This document shows positions 39,001-55,400 of a DNA stretch of 64,000 nucleotides, in pieces. Under the pieces are notes generated by a model. The model ran no database searches. It saw only the letters and a list, made by a program, of their open reading frames with translations, and was not told the DNA's origin. The stretch is from contig OZ037768.1 of NCBI GenBank assembly GCA_964035545.1, forward strand, positions 3,151,501 through 3,215,500. Reading direction: 5' to 3'. How positions within the stretch are numbered: position 1 is the stretch's first letter; each line of letters starts with the position of its first letter. Position numbers and translations under genes: made by a program. Origin of the DNA: Bugula neritina (Eukaryota; Bryozoa; Gymnolaemata; Cheilostomatida; Bugulidae).

Positions 39001-42000
39001 GAGTGAGAATTAGATGGCATGAAATGAAGAACAATCTTGAATACCTTAAAAATATCAACTAAAATGAGAGGATGTAGAATTAAAGAAAGTTGGCGGATGT
39101 TGAATGTGTTATGACTAAATGTGATAAGGGGAAGTTCCCGTTTCCACAGAAACACAAGGGATGTCATTTTTTAAACTCGGAACATTCCAGAAGTACTCTG
39201 GTACGATTATTACACATAATTATGATATTTTTTTGCATAGAAATTTCACATTTACCTTTCTTCTGTTGACCCCCTCTCTAGATCCACCACTGCCAGCAGA
39301 AGTGTCTCCATCATCTACATCTCCCATCTATCAAACAATAACAAATAAAGGACAAAGTGAATAAAAGCACAATGACTTAGCAACAAGCACCATAACCTAG
39401 CAACAAGGACAAAGACCTAGCAACGAGGACAATGACCTAGCAACAAGGACAATGACCTAGCAACAAGCACACTATTACCACCTAAACTGCCCACAAGTAC
39501 CTGCATTCGCTTCCTGAGCTCTTCCTCAGAGTTTGCTAGCCTCAGCTCCAGTGTGTGGGTCTTCTGTTTGGCAGTCTCGCTGTCGTATTGTAGATCCTCA
39601 CACTTGTTGTTCAACTCAGCCACCTCGGTCTCGTACCTATCAACCTTCTCCTGGAGCTTGGCAAACTGGAAAACACAACTCACATACATCAAACTATCAT
39701 TCCATGTTAACATCTGGTGAACTATTGGGTAGACGATATAATTATTTGCTACCATTAATGTCTCAATTATTTTGAACCACCAAAATCTCAATTGAAACCA
39801 TGATTAATAAATATTATATCATTGATAGAATGATTGACTAAAACACCAAGCACTTTTATAAAATCATAAAATTGAAGCAAACAGTGAAGAAACTCCCAAG
39901 AAAGAGGTCTTGCAACATGAGATGTGGACAGACAGACAGACACTGACCTTTAGAGTGGTGGCGTGATGCTTTTCATGGAGTTGAGTGGCCTGCTCATGGA
40001 GAGATCTGTTTTCTGTTTGCAGAACTGTAAGTTCTTTTGTTAGTGTAGAGATTTTTGCTAGTAATGCAGTATCATTAGTGCCCCTGAATACAGCGCACAT
40101 AATTACAACAAACCAATACATTACTCTACACATAGTATATACAGTGGGCACTTCCAGCACACGTAGTGTCAATTTATTACAAAATCTTTAGTCAACAATC
40201 TAGGTCAATGCTTCTATGTGCAATATAACTCTTCTAACTAACATATCACCTCACTAATATGAATGTGGTAGCAATGCAAGTGTGGGTACAGAAAGTGGTG
40301 AGAGTGGTGAGATTGCATACAAAAAGTCAGAGCAGAAAATATTGAATATAAGAATACTAAATATGAGAAGTGACGAAGGACAACTCCAACAGACATCTAT
40401 ATTACACTCGGCACATACTTCTTTTCTGACTCGGTCTCAAGCGGCTCTGTTTTAATGACATCATCGACTTCCTGTTTAACTTCGCCTTCAGTTGGCTCAG
40501 ATTTTACTTCTTCATTCTCAGCCTTCACCTCAGCCTCAGGTTCTGATTTACTGGTGGCAGCTAAAACATAGGGGGGTGAGTTGTACATTCTCTAACAATT
40601 TATAGCTCACAACAGCATGCAAAAACAAGGCAACGATTAACATCTAAGAAACAAGAATCAGTCATACTCCAAACATCTTCAGTCATAATTATGATGGCTC
40701 TATTCATCACAACTGCTTTACCTTTTTAAACAATTAGAATGAAGAGTATTTGTAAGTACAGACTTAGTGCAAGAAACAACCCATAATCCACCCGTAATGA
40801 GCTGGTGCTTTGTTCATGCATCGTAAATAAAAATCAACAGAACTGTTTTGCGAATATATAAAACTTAATTATAAACTATCAAAATGTTCACATTTGCATT
40901 CTTTTACAATATTTCTGTATCATTGAGTAAGAGACATAAACTTAGACCTAAACTATAGTCTATTCTCTAACAGTTTACTACAACAACACAAGATGTACTC
41001 ACAACCTGCGGAAGCATCTTCCAAATCCTTGCTCGCCTTGTCACTGAGCAGAGCTGTTAAATTCTCGTATCTCTGCAGGACACCGTCAAAAGCTTGCAGG
41101 AGTTTGCCGATGGCCCTCTTAGAGAAACCAACTCTTTGCTGTAACTTGGCATTCATCTCCTCCTTGTCCCACGTGGCCAGCTGGTTGAGAAACGAGATCG
41201 TACTCTCACTCTCCGCTGCATTGTAACACAACATGGTAATAAATAGGCAGGAAAACAATATGAAAGTAAAAACAATAAGGCAGGTGTAAAGGGTGTGGCT
41301 AGGGCCTCTACCATAGCAACAATTACTCACTAAATGTGAGTACTAATAAAACATGATGCAATTCACAATACAACTTGTATATGACTTAGACCACTTGAAT
41401 ATTCTACTGCTATATATGAGAGCTTAGAGATTGTATAAAACTAGCATAAACTTGAAATAAAGTCAGTTAACTTGCAGCACGGCCATGTAAAAGAGACGAC
41501 ACAACTCCAAATAGATTTACCTTCTCTTGCAATAGCTGTGTCGGCATCAAACCTCTGCAGCAAAACCCTGACATCTTCATCTAGCTGATTCCAATATCGG
41601 TTCACAATCATCAGAACGTCATCGTCTGTAGATTAGAGATCATCATTAAACTTAAATGTGAAAAATGTCATTATATCAACCTGGAACTGTGTGATAGGAA
41701 ACTTGTGTGATAGTTTTAATAGTATCTTTAAAAATGTACAATACAAATAAGATGGGAGAACTCATACTGGATACAAAGAATTTTTTTAGTGACTAATGAC
41801 TGACAGTGATTAGTTTTGGCTCATATGATTGGTTGTTGGCTACCAGAACTGACCAGTGGTGAGCCTCGTTTCTAGCTGTTCTATACGAGTCCTCAGCTCT
41901 GCTTCTGTCCGTCTTCTAACTTCAATTCTTTCTGCAAGCTTTCGATTTTGAAATCTTAATAATTTAGTATTCATTTCATCCTGCAAATATAAGTGAATTT

Positions 42001-42450
42001 TGTTTATGATAAGCTATTGTATCATAACTCATGTAGGTTTATAGTTGCCATCCCTATGAGAACTCCTGATGGAAAGGGTTTTTTAAAGAGGGCTAAGGAT
42101 TTGTTTTCTATTGCAGCAAAGGAGCAATTATGACTAACATCACCAATAGCTTTTACTGGGATTTGAACCACTGACCTTGTGTTTACTAAGCCGGTGCTCT
42201 AACCATTAGACCACGGCTGCCCCTTTTGTAATAATACTCTAAATTTGGTTCATTTGCATTCTACTGTTGTATATGGAAGATGTCGAGAACTAAAAACGAT
42301 ACAGCAAACTAAATAGCCTAGTGGCCAGAAGTTTAAAACAAGGGAATAACTTACACAAGATGAGACAGAGCCCACGGCATCAGAGTAACTGCTATGCTTC
42401 TTAGTGGGAGGCCCACTAGATGATTCCGGGTGGGAACGTTTCCCAGACAT
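17863..42450 (-). CDS. RNF20: RNF20/RNF40 (Bre1) E3 ubiquitin ligase for histone H2B
   Basis: Bre1 works with a RAD6/UBE2A-type E2 to monoubiquitylate histone H2B on transcribed chromatin. Nineteen coding exons, all in phase, give 949 residues (human RNF20: 975): 42450-42355, 41980-41854, 41625-41521, 41215-41003, 40560-40419, 40083-39948, 39665-39501, 39327-39256, 38916-38791, 38205-38032, 37334-37038, 36451-36282, 35842-35758, 29909-29727, 24797-24669, 24428-24256, 22778-22601, 19601-19500, 18039-17863. The N-terminus is [11 protein letters not shown] with a basic KK patch; nearly all the rest is predicted coiled coil. Conserved blocks include [53 protein letters not shown] and [19 protein letters not shown]. 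The C-terminal RING (C896, C899, C911, H913, C916, C919, C931, C934) ends [12 protein letters not shown], as in Bre1. Exon 12 is charged and Lys/Glu rich. Vertebrates have two paralogues; this looks like the single ancestral type. Confidence 0.96.
22571..22606 (-). promoter_or_regulatory. RNF20: Two in-phase alternative 5' splice sites of RNF20 exon 17
   Basis: On the gene strand two GTAAGT donors lie 30 bases apart, after 22601 and after 22571. Both leave phase 0. The proximal one joins RRIA to EELASVKR, as in homologues; the distal one would insert ten residues ([10 protein letters not shown]) without shifting frame. Confidence 0.6.
24040..24150 (-). repeat. Degenerate trinucleotide-like simple repeat
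   Basis: A patchwork of ACTATCAGTATCACTAGTACC-like 9-12 bp units, followed by (ATTATC)n, lies in RNF20 intron 16. The Asp/Asn/Ser-rich open frame across it is a by-product of the repeat. Confidence 0.75.
24798..29726 (-). other. Long RNF20 intron 14, no nested gene seen
   Basis: 4.9 kb. Contains a 15-bp three-copy repeat (26336-26384) and a G-run of about ten bases near 28090. I checked both strands for a nested gene, tRNA boxes or transposon ORF and saw none that I could support. Confidence 0.5.
26336..26384 (+). repeat. 15-bp tandem repeat, three copies
   Basis: AAGTAAGACAGCTGC occurs three times, the last followed by a CCAGTAATG variant. It lies in RNF20 intron 14. Confidence 0.85.
29910..35757 (-). 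other. Long RNF20 intron 13, no nested gene seen
   Basis: 5.8 kb of AT-rich sequence, the longest intron in the window. Scattered short open frames have no recognisable domains. No array, tRNA or transposon was detected by eye. Confidence 0.5.
37800..38050 (-). repeat. Degenerate tandem repeat copying the end of RNF20 exon 10 and its donor
   Basis: On the gene strand the exon ends ATAGAGCAGATGGAG then GTAAATTGTGCCC. Downstream units each restart with ATAGAAC at roughly 40, 43, 47 and 74 base steps. One reads ATAGAACAGATGTGAGTAAT, close to the real exon-donor junction. The units share CCCTCTTTATGTAT or CCCTTTTT tails. Confidence 0.75.
38375..38610 (+). repeat. ~31-bp minisatellite, about eight copies
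   Basis: Units of about 31 bp containing CTATAGAATACACATG and TTTATCTTACTG lie in RNF20 intron 9. On the gene strand each unit carries ACAGTAAGA, a donor-like motif. An 85-codon open frame across it is an artefact. Confidence 0.9.
39361..39475 (-). repeat. ~22-bp tandem repeat adjacent to the RNF20 exon 7 donor
   Basis: Five or six copies of a unit containing ACCTAGCAACAAGGACAATG on the + strand. On the gene strand the array starts about 25 bases after the 5' splice site at 39500 and fills most of intron 7. Confidence 0.88.
42050..42223 (-). mobile_element. tRNA-derived SINE in RNF20 intron 1
   Basis: On the - strand the element starts GGGGCAGCCG and contains an A box (TGGTCTAATGG) and a perfect B box (GGTTCAAATCC). 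An unrelated body of about 100 bases follows (TGCTCCTTTGCTGCAATAG and onward). The 3' half of the tRNA acceptor stem is absent: CAGTAAAAGC stands where CTGCCCC would be needed. It is therefore a tRNA-like Pol III promoter head and not a tRNA gene. It lies in the sense orientation of RNF20. The 3' limit is uncertain and I did not find clear target-site duplications. Confidence 0.75.
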
Positions 42451-45285
42451 AATTTAGAGTCGTCTTTTAAACCATTAACTCTGCAACGGTAGACTAGTAT
42501 TTCAATATTATGCTCAACACAGTTTTGTTAGAGCTTAAATATCTGTTTAATAAGTAACACTACAACATCAATTAACTATTGTAATAGATGTGTTTATATT
42601 GCAAATGCAAAACATTGAGTTATTAGCTTGTTATTATAAGTTGCCTATCATTTGTATTGCTAATAGCTGTTTTCATAATGCTTCTTTGATTTATTCTTGC
42701 TGCAACATAATGATTCATAACATTTTTTCTATTGACAAACATATCTTTCAACTGTCACCACACATCATAAATCAAATTGAAACTACTAACTGACATTCTA
42801 ATAATTTATAAAATTAAAAAGAAAAAAAAATTAAAATTGTAAAATAATTTTGAGTAATTCAACAGCCTGAATTCAGATTTGACTTATAAGTATAACAATA
42901 ACAGTTATAATAACATTTACTATTAATAATTAATATAATAACTATAACATAAATATAAAATTTCATAAACATTAAATTCAATATTAAACATAAAATTGAA
43001 TTTAAATTTAATAACTTGCAAGTTATACTTATAGTTATAATGATACTTGAAGTTAAACTTAATTACTATTACTATTAGTATTAGTTAAAGCTTAGGTTAT
43101 ACTAATACTTATAGATTATACTTATAGTTATAGTAATTATACAGTTATACAGTTATTGTTAATACTAATAGTAAAACTACACCTAAATTACTTAAACTAT
43201 TACTATAACTATGAGTTATAGTTACAGTTATACTTATACAGTGTATAACTATAAGTATAACATTAACTATTACTATAAGATTAAGTATAGCATTAACTAT
43301 TAGTATTACTTATTTAGTAAATTACTATAACTATAAGTATTACTATTACTATTAGTATAGCTATACGCCAATTACTTGAAGTTGTACTTGTTAGACTAAG
43401 AGTTAGAGTAACTGCAAGACTAAGACTAAGAGTGAGTAAGAGTTAGAGTAAGAGTAACACTAACACTAACAGTAACACTAACAGTAACACTTACTAACAC
43501 TAACAGTAACAGTAAGTGTAACTGTAAGAGTAAGAGCAAGTGCTCACAGTCACCAAGCTGTATTTGTTAACCAAGTTAAATTTGATGTTTATGTTATCAA
43601 TAATTTAAATTATAACTTACAGTTGTAACATTAACTTATAAGTTAAAACTTATAGCTATAGGCTTACGTTATAACTTAACTATAGGTCTAACTTTGAAAA
43701 ATAGAAAAAAAATTCAGTTCTGCCTGGACTAGTCTCGTAAGACTGAAAAGGGCTCGAGACGCTGCTAATAATAACCCTCTAAATAAAATATAGCCCTAAA
43801 CTTACCCCACCACACAGTTTTATCCTTGACATTTAAAAAAGGTACCATGTTTTTTCCTTTCTTGTACAAGAACGCCACGCAACCATAATATACAAGTACG
43901 ACGAAATACAATTCACATTCGGTTGACTTTTGCCTGGTTCTAACTGTTTTATTGTATCATTGCATATCATAATGATACTGAAATTTAACTCTCAATTTAA
44001 TTATAAATGTAATGCTTTGATTTATATTTTATTTCAAGTTTAACATGATCAATGATTATCATTATAATGATTAATAACTATAACTATAAGTATAAGATTA
44101 AGTATAAGATTTAGATTAAGTTTAATGATTAAGTTTAAGTTTAATTAAGTAGAAATTGCAATGATAATCATTATCATGAAGATTATTAATGAGATTATTA
44201 CCAATATTATTATTTTTTAGATTATCATTATCATTATGATTATCATTATCATAGACTTAGATTTTATAGTAAGTTAGTAGTAAGACTGACTAAGAGTCTT
44301 ACACTTACAGTTATTCTAATTCTTAACACCAACACTAACACTAACAGTAAGTCTAAGTCTTACCACCATCAGTATAGTAATAATACATCAATTGTGATTA
44401 TCATTATGATTATTAATGTCATTATATGATTATGACTTCTAGTTATAGCTATACCTTATAAGATGAATATTAAGTTAGTTATACTTATAGTAATAGTATT
44501 ACTATTAGTATTAGTGTATTACTTTTGCTATTAGTATAACTGTTAGTCTAAATTTCTATAGTCAAGCTATCAGGTTTGTTGCTAACCTGAATCTCAAGGC
44601 TCATAAGATAAAGATAAAGAAGGTCAGGTATCAGTTAGGCATGTACTGAGCTACTGCTTAAAACTTGCAAGCTAAGAAAATACCACCATTTAACTTTTGC
44701 TGATGAATATACTCTCGAATTTCATGAATTCAACTACTTATGTTGAATGTTCAATAAAATTTAAATTGGTTAATTAACATTCAATCTGCTAGGAAAGGAG
44801 AACCACATACATGCAAATATAAATGAGAAATATTCACAACACAAGTATACCCATACTCAGTGAAAGTCTATGACATTGGAAAGTTATCAATAGTCATTAA
44901 GTTTTTACTTATTGAGTTATACAATTGCCAAACAAAAATTTCAGGGTTGTTAAATCTTGTAAATAAATTATTTCAAATATTATTTTTCCTGCAGCCTAAA
45001 AAAGGACTACTAAGACCTGTTACAATTTTGTCGAAACATCTATTACCAACATGCTACATGTGCAATAACTGATCCAATTTTAAATTTTATTTTATAACTA
45101 TGTGCTGCTGACAAGTAAAATTTTTACTGCCCTCGGCTTCATTGAATTACGTGAATATGTCATACTTTTAACGTTTGACCTTAAAACTGTGTATGTGTGA
45201 AAAATTGCAAGGATTTGGCCAGTCAGCTTCCACTATCACCTTCTGTATTTATATAAAAATTGTAGAGCATAGAAATTGCTTAAAC
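42451..45285. other. Divergent intergenic region between RNF20 and PRRC1
   Basis: 2.8 kb between two start codons of divergent housekeeping genes. The outer parts are ordinary AT-rich DNA and should hold both promoters; the middle is the simple-repeat field listed separately. No extra gene was found. Confidence 0.6.
42790..44560. repeat. Degenerate simple-sequence field (TATAAGTTATAGT / AACACTAACAGT)
   Basis: About 1.7 kb are made largely of hexamer-like words: ACTATAAGTATA, TTAGTATTAC, TAACACTAACAGTAAC (43440-43545) and ATTATCATTATC (44160-44260). Words and their complements alternate, so many short stem-loops are possible. A less repetitive stretch at 43560-44030 interrupts it. Confidence 0.8.
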
Positions 45286-49848
<4,563 letters not shown>

Positions 49849-52490
49849 ATACAATGAATGTGAACGTGTTGTGAGACACACAGGAAAATTTCTACTCAAG
49901 TTAAATGTTGAGCAACTAGTCATGGAATGGTAGCAGCGATCTTCTATCTATGCAACTCATTAAACATGTTCATTTGTTTGAACTACACTTTGTAAATATA
50001 CGGTTGAGCTGTTTGGAGTTATTTCTTTTTCAGTTTTACTACCTAATTACCAAACTATCTTTTCATTGCAAACCCTGTATCCAATTTCCTTTTCAATAAT
50101 TTTGGATGTTGTATACTTGAAGATTGCACAAGCTTATCAACAATTCACAAAAAAATGGCGTTTCTTAGCATTGAATTGTGATTTCATAAAATCTTCTTAA
50201 GCTCTTTATTTTTGCTAACTTCTACCTATAGATTAATGCGTCTAGTATTCAGTATAGTTTAAAGCCCGAGACAAGAACAAATATAAAAATTACTAGTTGT
50301 TTAGAAAAGGGAGACAATTCCTGCAGCAGATTAACGTTAAATTTAAAAAATTAAACGTTTCTAATGAAAAAGCGGTGTAAGTGGTTGGATGCAAAGTACT
50401 ATAACTCTAAGTCATTTTATATCTGTGAACCAATTATAATTTGTTATAAGGTTTACATATTCATTGATATTCTGAGGTATCTTTAACATGGAAATATTTT
50501 AACGTTTGATCTCCTTGACCACCTGTGAAACGTTGAACTCATTTAATTGTTGTTAATGATATTTATGAGTGACATGTGATAATTTAAACATCAGAAACTG
50601 TAATGCTGGTAATTTTATTTGGGCACTTTTTGAACTTTGTCTTTTTCTGTTTTCTAATATGTAATATTTTAAGTTATTTTAGCCTATTACTCGTATATTA
50701 ATATCATATATTGATTATCAAAAGTTGTTTGTTTTCTTGTTATTTCTTATTTATTATTTTATTATCATCATAAATATATGTTATGGTTATCTATGCTTTT
50801 TGTTGCTTTGTTATAAATATTTTCTCTCCCCACAGCAGTTATAACATGCATTGTGTTGTGTACATAATAGTGTGGGAATGCAACTCCCATGTCCCACAAA
50901 CCTCGGTATAACAATATTATTATTATGCTTATTACCAACCAATATAATATTATTATCTCAAAATTGCCAGGCCCTGCTATGGTGCCCATAAATTGTCCTC
51001 GGTTAAAGAGAAGATAAATCCCTGTCTAGATATGTATTGTATATAAAAGATTTATGTCAAAGCACTACTCCTATTTAATGTATTATTGGTCAAGTATGAA
51101 TTAAAATACTCGTCATTTAAACAACGAAGTCCAATTCTAATATACTACACATGTTGCACTTTATTCATTATTTGTATTTTAGTCTACTGTATGGTATACA
51201 TATAATTTTATGACAACATTAATGAATATTTAATGGTATTGAAATGGTTTCCAATAGGAAGGCAACTTCTAAAACAAATATTACATTGAATCAGTTATGT
51301 AATCCGTGTCTTTATTGATTATCTGCTCCTTCCTTTATATCCAACCACTATTATTAATAGCCAATGTTGTTTTAGCCAAGTCATACTTTATGTGCACAAA
51401 ACAATAATGCAGGCAACTTTTGGCAATGACTTTGACAATTATATGTGCTAGAACAATAAAACAGCATTTGGCCCTATTATGTTGGTATAAACATTTCAAT
51501 TAAATAAACGTTAGCTTTTAATTTCTTTTAAATAACAGATAATAGACATACAAGACAAATAATGAATGAGCTACACACAGCATTGGAGAATGTTCAATAA
51601 GTAATATACAATTTTAACAAGTGATTAAACAGTTTACAGTATTTACTTAAGCATGAGATGAAAAGCACTGCTAACAAAACATAAGATAATGAATTTCAGT
51701 TGCAACCCACATATTTTAGCTCAACTAACAATATAAAAATAACCTCTATATATAATCTTTAGGACGGAAATTTGGAGTTGCAGCTACGCATATTATACAG
51801 AAAACCACAAACTGGAATAAAACATTTAGTATTTGGCACAAATATTGTAAAACAAAACTTTATGGCATATGTACCAACAAGAATAGTTAATAGTAAATTA
51901 TAAAAGTAATATTTAACTTGGCCAAACATTGAGCAAATTTTCAGAGAAAATAAGTATTGGCTCAGAACTAGCTATAATAAGTTTTCCACAACCTAACATA
52001 TAGACCACATAAGGAAAATTGCACAAAACTTCCGGGTAATAAAAAACCAACATAAAATGTTACATGTTGTATACATTAGAACCACAGACAGATTTGTATT
52101 TAAAAAAATATTCTTATGAGCTATTGGCTACTGAAATGGTCAAATGGTATCCAATCAGGACAATCTTAGCATAAATTAGAAGAAAATGATCTATCTAAAG
52201 TAAAAAGCATTACCAATACATACCATCACTAACTCTGTGAGATAGTCAATATATGTATACTAGGTACTAACTAACACTAAATCTAATGCACTGTCAATAT
52301 ATATAATTATACTAGGAGTTGTTACAAGTCATCAAATAAAATGCACAGTTTTGTATCATACACACTGCCATATATATAGTAACCCAAAATAGTAGATAAC
52401 AAAACACATTCTGGCCAAATAATTGTTGTTGCCTACTCTATACATAAAATTTCCATAAGAGTACCTTTTCTTTTAGTAGTAGAATGATAC
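49849..52490. other. Convergent intergenic region, PRRC1 and the RING gene
   Basis: 2.6 kb with the 3' UTRs of two convergent genes. ATTAAA (49959-49964) is the nearest weak + strand signal for PRRC1 and AATAAA at 51455-51460 a distant one. On the - strand AATAAA at 51316-51311 could serve the RING gene, implying a long 3' UTR. No coding sequence, RNA gene or mobile element was recognised. Confidence 0.5.
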
Positions 52491-55400
52491 TCAACTCGAT
52501 TCACCATTATTCATATTTCGATGTATTTGTTGTTGAATTTCACTTCTTCTGCGGGCTCGTAATAGCACGCCCGACCTCACTGGAAGGGATGATGTTGAGC
52601 CTCCCCCGTTGTCACTCAATCGTCTGTTTGATGTGACTCTTGATGATTGGCCGACTGCTGGGCTCTCTGATGGAGGACCAGGCTGTCTGTTGGTAGAATT
52701 TTCTTGCGCAGTTGGCTCTTGATTTTCACCACTAGGTGGCGCTGCTCTAGCATTATTAGACTGAGATGGTGCGATAACTCTTCTACGTCTGCGCGTTGTA
52801 TTCACAGCGCGTCCTGGGCCAGAGGGTGGGGCTGGTCGATGGTGAGGAGCGGCCAAGTTGCCTGCCTGTGCAGAAGTCGAAATGCTCGAACTAGATGTGC
52901 CTGCCAAAGGTGCTGGCTGCAAGACATACAATAAATGACTTTAAACATGAGGAAAAGTCATTACATTATAAAATTTAGAAACTATAAAATTCAAACATAT
53001 GCATTATAGTGAGTGTAAGTCTTTCAAATTTAGTTTTCATAATACTTACCAATGAGCTAGCTATATAAAAATATAGTAAGTTTGGGTAGAAGTTTTATAT
53101 TTATTTGCTATATCACGTACCACTGAGCTGGTGGGCGAAGTACCTCTCCTATTTGTCGCTTCAACCAGAGGAGGAAGTGGTTCCATAGCTGATCTAAAGG
53201 TAGAACTTGCGCGTGGCAAAACAGTACTTGTTTCATTCTGTTCTGTGATTGGTTGATTTTGTGTGGTTGGTCCTAAAGTAAGATTTGTTGAACTGGTATT
53301 GGCCAGTACATTATTGTTAGCAGTTTGATCTCTAGAGAGACTGGCTGTTAGCTGATTATTGTTAGCAGTTTGATCTCTAGAAAGACTGGCTGTTAGTTGA
53401 TTATTGTTAGCAGCATGATCTCTAGAGCGACTGGCTGTTAACTGATTAGTGCTAGCAGCTTGATCTCTAGAAAGGCTGGCTGTTAGTTGATTAGATGCTG
53501 TACTCCTCGGTTGATCAGTTGGCAGTCTTTCAACACTGATTCTGTCAGCTAATCGTCTCTCACTTCCTGTGTTTGTTTGACCATTTGCTCCCAATTGGCT
53601 GGAGGTTGTAGAAGATTGATCAGTAGCTCTGGTAGACAGAGTGGCTGGCTGGTAACGAGTTCTTTCTAATGGAGTCCTCGTTACATTAGAAGTCATGGCA
53701 CCTCTGTTACCAGATATCCTCACAGTTGAGTTGGTGGTTCTGCTAGGTTGGGCATCTTCAGATGAATCGGAGTCATCGGCGCTGCCATCATCAGTAGGGT
53801 CAGCAGCACCGAGTGCATTTCTCCTGAGAAATTATGTCAAACACTAACAGCATATCAGATGTGTGTAGACAACTTTTAACATAATGCTGGCACTATCAAT
53901 GTTCACTCCCTAGATACAAAATCATTACCAACTTTTGCTGAAACTAATGTAAGGTATTTATAGACACATTATATTGAAATATTGCTATAAATATAGCTAC
54001 TATTAATTTTTTTAAAGCAAGCTCCTATAAAAAGGTTGCGTTGTTTACTCAGCTACTAGTCTAGAAACCCACAATTGTTATAAGCAGACAATATCCAAAG
54101 AAAGTAAGAATAACAATAATAACCACCTGCATATCCACTTTATTTTCCATATTCGTTCCCAAACCCCTCCCCCCACCCTCAAGTTATCAACTGCAGAGCT
54201 TTATAAAAACTCACATGTGTCTGTTGGGCTGGTTAGGCGTTATACTGAAGAGTATGTTTAGAAAGCCAGTAATTTCTTGCATTTGTTCCTGAATAGCCAG
54301 AATCTCACTAACATGCCGGTCTCTCTCTTGTCTATTGACTGGAGAGGAGTTTGATGTGGAAGCAAACCTGTCCAGAGCGCGACGTCTGAGCTCCATTTCC
54401 AGGTGTAGAACCAGCATCATGTCCTGGAGAAGAGTTCTACCCTGTATAACACAGCAAAGTAACATGATTAGACAAGGCACAAATAGTCATTAGGCTTATT
54501 TATATACACGGAAGCAGATTATAAAACTAAACGTATTTAATGTGTAGTGCATTTCTAGTGTAGCCAGTTTACATACTTTAGGTGTGTATACTCTTGAAAA
54601 ATTATGCATAAAATTTCTGTATTCAAATATTACTGATAGTATTTCCTAGTCTATCACGTACAGAAGTTGTGATTGCAACGCTTTAGAAGACAATAAGACG
54701 AATAGTTTACAAAATCTAAAAAGTAAAAGTGAAAAGCAGATGTTGACCTTGACATTGAAACAACATTGAAGTAAGCAGTGTGAAGACAATGAGTTAAAAC
54801 TCTTTCAAAGAAATAAGAAAATTCAAAGCACTATTTTTTCAAGTTGGAATTATTTCAAGATATAGTTCACTTTTTCATTAAGAGATAAGAGACAATAAGC
54901 CAATTGCTTTTCTGATAAGTTTTAAACTAAATACTTTAAACTAAATCAAATTTGGAAAAAAATCTAAATGACAATTTTTTTATCTTATGCATAACCTATG
55001 ATCAAGCTAAAAAGAAGGTAGAAATTATTGATTAATTTATTGTGAATTATAGCTAAGACAAATAATCTATGTAACAACCACCATACCCTTCCTTCAATTT
55101 GCATGCTGATTCTCTCAGCATTTAACTATAAATAACAAAAACATATCTACTAAAACCTCCTTTCAAACTATGATTTACAGCTTTTCAACATTAAGTTGCT
55201 GCAAGGTAAATACAAACATTATCACACTCTACACTTGAATGTTAGATGATTAGAAAGTACTGAGGGGAAAGTAGAGTGAAATGCTTGTTTGACATTTTTT
55301 AGTAAATATTTTTCTAAATAATTAGTCAGTATAAAAATCTGTGTCAAATTTCTTGACATCTTACACCAGTCCGTCTGCTGTTTTCTCCCCTGTGAGACTC

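Noticed and set aside
42140-42223. Possible tRNA gene on the - strand
   Set aside because: A and B boxes are good, but the 3' acceptor strand cannot pair with GGGGCAG and no proper anticodon stem is formed. It is the head of a SINE.
43440-43545. AACACTAACAGT repeats as an interstitial telomere array
   Set aside because: The unit is not TTAGGG/CCCTAA or a recognised variant and is irregular.
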